Shown: piece after piece, positions 47,684 through 52,275 of the stretch | How the letters are laid out: each line of letters opens with the position of its first letter | Position numbering within the stretch: position 1 is the first letter of the stretch | Source: Neobacillus cucumis | Lineage (GTDB): Bacteria > Bacillota > Bacilli > Bacillales_B > DSM-18226 | DNA length: 52,275 bases | Assembly: GCF_023715505.1 (NCBI RefSeq) | Contig: NZ_JAMBOH010000034.1 | Location: forward strand, 1 to 52,275 | Direction of reading: 5' to 3' | Translations under genes and position numbers: made by a program | Notes under the pieces: model-generated | Database searches by the model: none | Seen by the model: the letters and a program-made list of their open reading frames with translations, nothing else | What the model was told of the DNA's origin: nothing

Positions 47684-48692
47684 ATGAAGATCCCTCCTGC
47701 AATTTTAACACAAGCTGTTCCATCATCAGCTGAGGATTCATATTTGCCTGCAGCTTCCTTTTTGCATCAAGAATAGCTGACATTTGATCCGATAAGCGCC
47801 GTCCAGATGTTTGCAGGGCATATTGTCTTAACCGCTCATTCTCCTCTATAAAAACAAGCTGCTCCTGCCTATCCAATTGTATATATAGTAAATCTTTAAA
47901 GATTAGAAGTAAAAGATCTAAACCACGTTGTATCTGTTCTTTTTCTTTAAAGTGTAAAAACCAATCTCCCTGAAGTGTAACCATCGCCTCCAGTGAATTC
48001 TTTTTTAACACCTCATATAATTTTACCACTATTTTTTGGGCTTGTGCAAACCATTCGTCAACATTTAATTTGAGAGCTTCTTCCAAATTATTCGTTAACT
48101 GTGCTAGTAATGGAGCCTTAGCTGGATGAACTCCATTTTCTATTAATTGTTTGATCATCATCTGTGGTGCTAACGGTTGAAAAACCAATACCTGGCATCT
48201 AGATAGAATCGTCGGAAGCAGCTGTTGGACTTGCTCAGTTAAAAGAAAAGCTACCGTGCCCGGATTAGGTTCCTCGAGGAATTTTAGTAAGCTGTTAGAA
48301 GCACTCACGCTCATTTTATCAGCATGAGAAATTACATATACTTTATTTTGAGATTCCACACCTTTTTTTGAAAATTCTGCCTGCAAATTTCGTATTTGCT
48401 CCACTTTAATCGATAACCCTTCCGGCTCGACAATATGAACATCAGGATGGTTTCCATTATTGATTCGAAGGCAGTTATTACATGACTCGCAAGGTTTATA
48501 TCCTTCTACTAGCTGTTCACAAAATAAAGATTTCGTCAGTAATAGAGCTATTTCCTTTTTCCCCGTCCCTCTCATGCCTTCAAAAAGGTACGCATGGGCC
48601 ACTCGATTTTTCAACAAGCTGTTTTTTAGCATTTTCAACACGGTCGGCTGCAGCTCTAGTAGTTGATCCCATGTTTTAACCAAATTAATCAC
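47676..48692 (-). CDS. holB: DNA polymerase III subunit delta'
   Basis: HolB is part of the clamp loader. The 338-residue AAA+ protein has the Walker-A-like GMRGTGKKE (about 39-47) and zinc-binding CESCNNC (about 68-74) with NHPDVHIVEPEG. It has SNSLLKFLEEPNPGTV and TILSRCQVLVFQPL (sensor region). The start is uncertain: GTG at 48692 is open, and TTG at 48683 (MVKTWDQLLELQP) fits relatives as well. Both have weak SDs. A family A repeat lies upstream at 48716 where yaaR is expected. Confidence 0.94.
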   Translation of the reverse strand: MINLVKTWDQLLELQPTVLKMLKNSLLKNRVAHAYLFEGMRGTGKKEIALLLTKSLFCEQLVEGYKPCESCNNCLRINNGNHPDVHIVEPEGLSIKVEQIRNLQAEFSKKGVESQNKVYVISHADKMSVSASNSLLKFLEEPNPGTVAFLLTEQVQQLLPTILSRCQVLVFQPLAPQMMIKQLIENGVHPAKAPLLAQLTNNLEEALKLNVDEWFAQAQKIVVKLYEVLKKNSLEAMVTLQGDWFLHFKEKEQIQRGLDLLLLIFKDLLYIQLDRQEQLVFIEENERLRQYALQTSGRRLSDQMSAILDAKRKLQANMNPQLMMEQLVLKLQEGSSFV

Positions 48693-48715
48693 TCACTATC
48701 TATAAAAGCTATTTA

Positions 48716-48813
48716 GAAAAGCGCAAGAGCCTTGGTCAGCCCACTGGATAAGCTATAGACCATCGAGGGGCTAGGCGCTAGAGCTAGAAAATTCTCAAAT
48801 TCAAAAGTTATAC
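48716..48813 (+). repeat. Dispersed repeat, family A, strongly deleted copy (A4)
   Basis: GAAAAGCGCAAGAGCCTTGG, then TCAGCCC, then a jump to ACTGGATAAGCTATAGACC and the right end GAGGGGCTAGGCGC... and the T-rich tail. About 180 bp of interior are missing compared with A1. It occupies almost the whole holB-darA gap, where B. subtilis has yaaR. Confidence 0.8.
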
Positions 48814-48826
48814 CTTCTTATCCTTT

Positions 48827-49189
<363 letters not shown>

Positions 49190-49191
49190 TT

Positions 49192-49200
49192 ATTATAACA
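49192..49200 (-). promoter_or_regulatory. Extended -10 promoter for darA
   Basis: TGTTATAAT on the minus strand is a perfect -10 with the TGn extension. The -35 region is weak. It lies 36 nt before the darA ATG and downstream of the tmk terminator. Confidence 0.6.
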
Positions 49201-49224
49201 GGTTATCTGCTGGGATACCTAAAT

Positions 49225-49250
49225 AAAAAAGCCTTATACTAAAGGCTTTT
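49225..49250 (-). terminator. Terminator overlapping the tmk stop codon
   Basis: AAAAGCCTT / AAGGCTTTT (49242-49250, 49225-49235) is followed by T residues on the minus strand. The tmk TAG stop (49239-49241) falls in the hairpin's loop region. Confidence 0.85.
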
Positions 49251-49871
49251 CTCCGCTAATCTTGCTTTGATTATATTTAGAGTTTTTTGATAGACCTCAT
49301 CAATGGTACCTGACGCATCAATCCGAACCATTCTAGCTGGGAAACGCTTCAATAGCAGGTGATATCCTTCTCTGACTTTATGATGGAAATCGAGATTTTC
49401 TAAATCGAGGCGGTTTACTTCTCTTCCTTTATTTCTATTAATTCGCTTCATTCCTAATTCAGGTTCAATATCAAAATAAATAGTCAGCTCTGGGCTCAAG
49501 TCCTCGATGGCAAATTGATTAATCGCATAAACCTCATCCATTCCTAATCCACGGGCATATCCCTGATATGCTAATGAACTATCAACAAATCTGTCACATA
49601 GAACTACTTTCCCATCTTGTAATGCCGGCTTTACCTTTTCAATTAAATGCTGCCTTCTTGCAGCGGCATATAACAGTGCTTCTGTTCGAGGGTCCATAGC
49701 GGTATTTTCCTTATCTAAAATAACTTTTCTAATTTGCTCAGCTATTTCAATACCTCCCGGCTCCCTGGTCAACAAAGCGTGCTCTAACTCTTTGGCTATT
49801 AGATTTATAATAGTTGTCTTTCCAGCCCCATCCGGACCTTCAAATGTAATAAAAGTTCCGTTTTCCTTCAA
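49239..49871 (-). CDS. tmk: Thymidylate kinase
   Basis: Tmk phosphorylates dTMP to dTDP. The 210 residues show the P-loop [11 protein letters not shown] (9-19), the DRF motif in [20 protein letters not shown] and the LID region with [14 protein letters not shown]. The start is TTG at 49871, with GGAGG 7 nt upstream. It follows yaaO by 25 nt and its stop codon lies inside a terminator hairpin. Confidence 0.97.
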   Translation of the reverse strand: MKENGTFITFEGPDGAGKTTIINLIAKELEHALLTREPGGIEIAEQIRKVILDKENTAMDPRTEALLYAAARRQHLIEKVKPALQDGKVVLCDRFVDSSLAYQGYARGLGMDEVYAINQFAIEDLSPELTIYFDIEPELGMKRINRNKGREVNRLDLENLDFHHKVREGYHLLLKRFPARMVRIDASGTIDEVYQKTLNIIKARLAEKSL

Positions 49872-49896
49872 AATAAAACCTCCAGTATGTATAATC

Positions 49897-51339
49897 CTAC
49901 GTTATAGAAAATGTCTTTAGATAACCTGCTTTAAATAGAGAGGCATCTCCTTGAAATCTTGCACCTGTTTGTAGTAAACGATTAAGCTGTCCGATCTTTC
50001 CACTTGTTATTCTTTCTCCCTTCATTAACAAAGGAATCCCAGGTGGATAGGGTATGATCGTATCTGCACAAACCAATCCTGATGCCCTCTCTATCTCGAC
50101 TACCATTACATTTAGTTTTTCCATTTCACTATAACTGATGGCTAACTCCGAAATCATTTCAACACCTGTCTGTATTTCTTCAATTGTGTCGTTAAACGGC
50201 AAACCATAAAGCGAACTTTTTATTTTCTCCGCAGTCTCGGATAATCGGTAGACTTGCCCTTTTTTTAAAAGAGGCAAAATAAATAGGACATTATACGGAT
50301 CTGCTAGTTCCGTATATATTCCATTCGCTTCAAATCTTTTTTGTAATTCAAATCCTGTTAGATTAGATTTAGATTGTATAGTGATCTTAAGAGGATCACT
50401 AACTTTATTTCGATATGTTAACACTTTTATGCTTTCAATTCTAGCTAGAGCTTCTTTAAAGGATTGGATTTCAGAAAGAAGAAAGTGTACATCCTCTTCT
50501 CCATAAGCAGCTAAGTAATGTCTGGAGATATCAAGTGATGCCATAATTGGATAGGACGGGCTGCTTGATTGAAATATCCCTAGATATTCTTCAACCCTTT
50601 TCAAGTCTACCAGGTTACTATTTACATGCAAAAAGGAACCCATTGTCATCGCTGGAAGGGTCTTATGTGCAGAGTGAACAACTATATCCGCACCTAATTG
50701 TAGTGCAGATGCCGGAAAAGGCTCACCTATGATAAAATGAGGCCCATGTGCCTCATCTACCAATACCGGAATATGAAGGTGATGAGCCATATCAATGATT
50801 CCCTTTAAGTCATAGACCATCCCATAATAATTCGGGTAAGTTAAGATGATAGCTTTGGCATCAGGATACTGGTTAATGGCCTGTTGGACGGTTTGGGTGC
50901 TGATACCTGCTGCTACCTTCCATTCCTGATTTACCTCTGGCTCAAGAAATACTGGCCTTACTTTTGCTAATTTTAGTGCATTTAACACCGATTTATGGCA
51001 GTTTCTCTGCACGAGCACTATTGAATTCTCCGCACAAGCTGCCATGATCATAGCAAGATTCCCTACAGTAGAACCATTCACAAGAAAGTAGCTTTTTTTT
51101 GTTTTGTAAAACTTAGTTAACAGTTCCTCTGCTTCCATGATAGGGCCTTCTGGTGAATGGAGATCGTCTAAACCAGTCAATTCTGTTGCATCTATTTTAA
51201 GTATTCCTTTAAAAAATTCATCTTGTTTATATGCAGCTATTTCACCGTACTTATGGCCGGGAACATGAAAGGATACAGGGTTATTACTTAAATGCCCCTT
51301 TAGGGCATTATACAAAGGTGTTTCCAATTGATTTTTCAT
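49897..51339 (-). CDS. yaaO: PLP-dependent Orn/Lys/Arg decarboxylase (YaaO)
   Basis: This fold-type I decarboxylase, about 480 residues, resembles the bacterial arginine/lysine/ornithine decarboxylase group. The PLP lysine is in [15 protein letters not shown], the aspartate in [11 protein letters not shown], and [11 protein letters not shown] near the N terminus is a family landmark. The exact substrate cannot be told from sequence. I start at ATG 51339 ([13 protein letters not shown]), 8 nt after AAGGAAG; ten more codons are open upstream. It begins the yaaO-tmk operon. Confidence 0.93.
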   Translation of the reverse strand: MKNQLETPLYNALKGHLSNNPVSFHVPGHKYGEIAAYKQDEFFKGILKIDATELTGLDDLHSPEGPIMEAEELLTKFYKTKKSYFLVNGSTVGNLAMIMAACAENSIVLVQRNCHKSVLNALKLAKVRPVFLEPEVNQEWKVAAGISTQTVQQAINQYPDAKAIILTYPNYYGMVYDLKGIIDMAHHLHIPVLVDEAHGPHFIIGEPFPASALQLGADIVVHSAHKTLPAMTMGSFLHVNSNLVDLKRVEEYLGIFQSSSPSYPIMASLDISRHYLAAYGEEDVHFLLSEIQSFKEALARIESIKVLTYRNKVSDPLKITIQSKSNLTGFELQKRFEANGIYTELADPYNVLFILPLLKKGQVYRLSETAEKIKSSLYGLPFNDTIEEIQTGVEMISELAISYSEMEKLNVMVVEIERASGLVCADTIIPYPPGIPLLMKGERITSGKIGQLNRLLQTGARFQGDASLFKAGYLKTFSIT

Positions 51340-51407
51340 CTTATATCTTCCTTGCCTATTAAACGACATTTTTTAAGATCACTTTATTTAGTTTCCTATT
51401 TTTCACC

Positions 51408-51433
51408 AAAAAAATAAAGCCCTTTAAGGACTT
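51408..51433 (-). terminator. Terminator after csfB
   Basis: AAGTCC / GGGCTT pair with one wobble and a 5-nt loop (about 51417-51433), followed by TATTTTTTT on the minus strand. Confidence 0.7.
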
Positions 51434-51434
51434 A

Positions 51435-51638
51435 TTATGAAAATATTTCAGGTGTAGTAATCTTTTTTAGCTGTTTAAGGAAATATTTATATCTTGGATC
51501 ATTTGTATCTGTATGAATTAAATCATTTTCGCAATCTGTACAAATAAAAGAAGTGTATAGATGTATACCTTTTGGTTTTAGATTTTCACAAATAACGCAC
51601 GTTTCCTCAAAATGATTATGTGCTAATAATGAACTCAA
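51435..51638 (-). CDS. csfB: Anti-sigma-G factor CsfB (Gin)
   Basis: CsfB/Gin keeps sigma-G inactive until engulfment and also acts on sigma-E in the mother cell. The protein, about 67 residues, has the zinc-binding CVICENLKPKGIHLYTSFIC core followed by DCENDLI, and ends LKKITTPEIFS much like B. subtilis Gin. I chose the TTG at 51638 because a strong GGAGGTGG precedes it; the ATG at 51662 lies where a promoter -10 should be. A partial sigma-F promoter (GTATA, 15 bp, GGACAGAATG) reaches about 51658-51692. Confidence 0.9.
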   Translation of the reverse strand: MSSLLAHNHFEETCVICENLKPKGIHLYTSFICTDCENDLIHTDTNDPRYKYFLKQLKKITTPEIFS

Positions 51639-51825
51639 TCCCCTCCACCTCCATACATCCATTCTGTCCGATACATTAAATTTGTATACAATTTTTTGAA
51701 TAATCTTTTCAGCCGGCTCCTGTATTATCTTATGTTAATTCCTCTAAATGGGTGTATGTCTATATCTGTTTTCTTTAAAACACTTCGTACTTTTTGCCTT
51801 TTACTCATCTTTTTCGCTATAAACG

Positions 51826-51855
51826 CAAAAAGGACAATCTGAAAGGATTGTCCTT
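51826..51855 (-). terminator. Terminator of the right rRNA operon
   Basis: AAGGACAATC / GATTGTCCTT (51830-51839, 51846-51855) is a perfect 10-bp stem followed by TTTTTGCG on the minus strand, just after the 5S gene. Confidence 0.92.
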
Positions 51856-51860
51856 ACATT

Positions 51861-51977
<117 letters not shown>

Positions 51978-52059
51978 CTATAAAATTAGAGAGATCGTTC
52001 TCTCAAAACTAGATAATGTAGAAGAAATTGCGTAAAAACCAGGTAATCGTTTCTTACTT

Positions 52060-52178
52060 GTCCAGCTGCGGCTCCTAACTTCTCGGCTGTTTCGATCCGT
52101 CACTACAAATCTAAAAGCAGGATTTGCAGCGTCGGCTCTCCAACATCTGTCGAAGTTGAACAGTCGCCTTCGCTTTTC
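52060..52178 (-). repeat. Diverged dispersed-repeat-like insert in the 23S-5S spacer
   Basis: On the minus strand it begins GAAAAGCGAAGGCGACTGTT and ends AGGAGCCGCAGCTGGACAAG, resembling family A internal and end blocks (GGCGACTGTT, AGGAGCCGCAACTGGATAAG). It has a hairpin CAAATC / GATTTG with a T-rich loop. It makes up more than half of the 203-bp spacer. The rest near 51990-52020 is the usual pre-5S sequence. Confidence 0.55.
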
Positions 52179-52180
52179 GT

Positions 52181-52275
<95 letters not shown>

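Overview
This window is an origin-proximal chromosomal segment of a spore-forming member of the Bacillaceae (Bacillus in the broad sense; I cannot fix the genus). It lies between two rRNA operons. The gene order matches, from memory, the Bacillus subtilis stretch between rrnA and the rrnJ/rrnW cluster, read on the opposite strand. Everything is on the minus strand, co-directional, except abrB.

Read in the direction of transcription (right to left), the window starts with the 3' end of a 23S rRNA, then 5S rRNA and its terminator. Next come csfB/gin (anti-sigma-G), a PLP amino acid decarboxylase (yaaO), tmk, darA, holB-ricT-yabA, trmN6-yazA-rsmI, the convergent abrB, metG, tatD, yabE, rnmV-ksgA, yabG, veg, sspF, ispE, purR-ridA, spoVG, glmU-prs, ctc, pth, fin, mfd, spoVT, yabM-yabN-rqcP, yabP-yabQ-divIC, yabR, spoIIE, yabS-yabT, tilS-hpt-ftsH, coaX-hslO, cysK, the folate operon folP-folB-folK-yazB-dusB, lysS, and finally the promoter, leader and first 200 nt of a 16S rRNA gene.

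The genes cover translation (lysS, metG, pth, ctc, ksgA, rnmV, tilS, rsmI), ribosome rescue (rqcP), precursors (prs, hpt, folate, coaX, ispE, glmU, cysK, tmk), quality control (ftsH, hslO, mfd), replication control (holB, yabA) and sporulation (csfB, fin, spoVT, spoVG, sspF, yabG, yabP/Q, spoIIE, ricT, abrB). The promoters can be read in unusual detail. I see a sigma-A rrn promoter, a 21-bp-spaced spoIIE promoter of the Spo0A-activated type, a sigma-H promoter at spoVG, a sigma-B promoter at ctc, forespore promoters at spoVT, fin and sspF, a sigma-K promoter at yabG, and tandem Spo0A boxes at abrB.

The least ordinary content is a set of dispersed, non-coding, structured repeats of about 50-275 bp. 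They share the ends GAAAAGCGSAAGCG and GCTGGACAATTC. I see at least a dozen full, internally deleted or partial copies, nearly all intergenic. Their two ends pair in a terminal stem that shows compensatory changes between copies. One copy abuts a surviving 3' fragment of yacD, another sits where yaaR is expected, others supplied false upstream start codons to tilS and trmN6, and a diverged one lies in the 23S-5S spacer. pabB/pabA/pabC are also missing from the folate operon. Calls rest on reading the sequence and remembered family features; no database search was possible.
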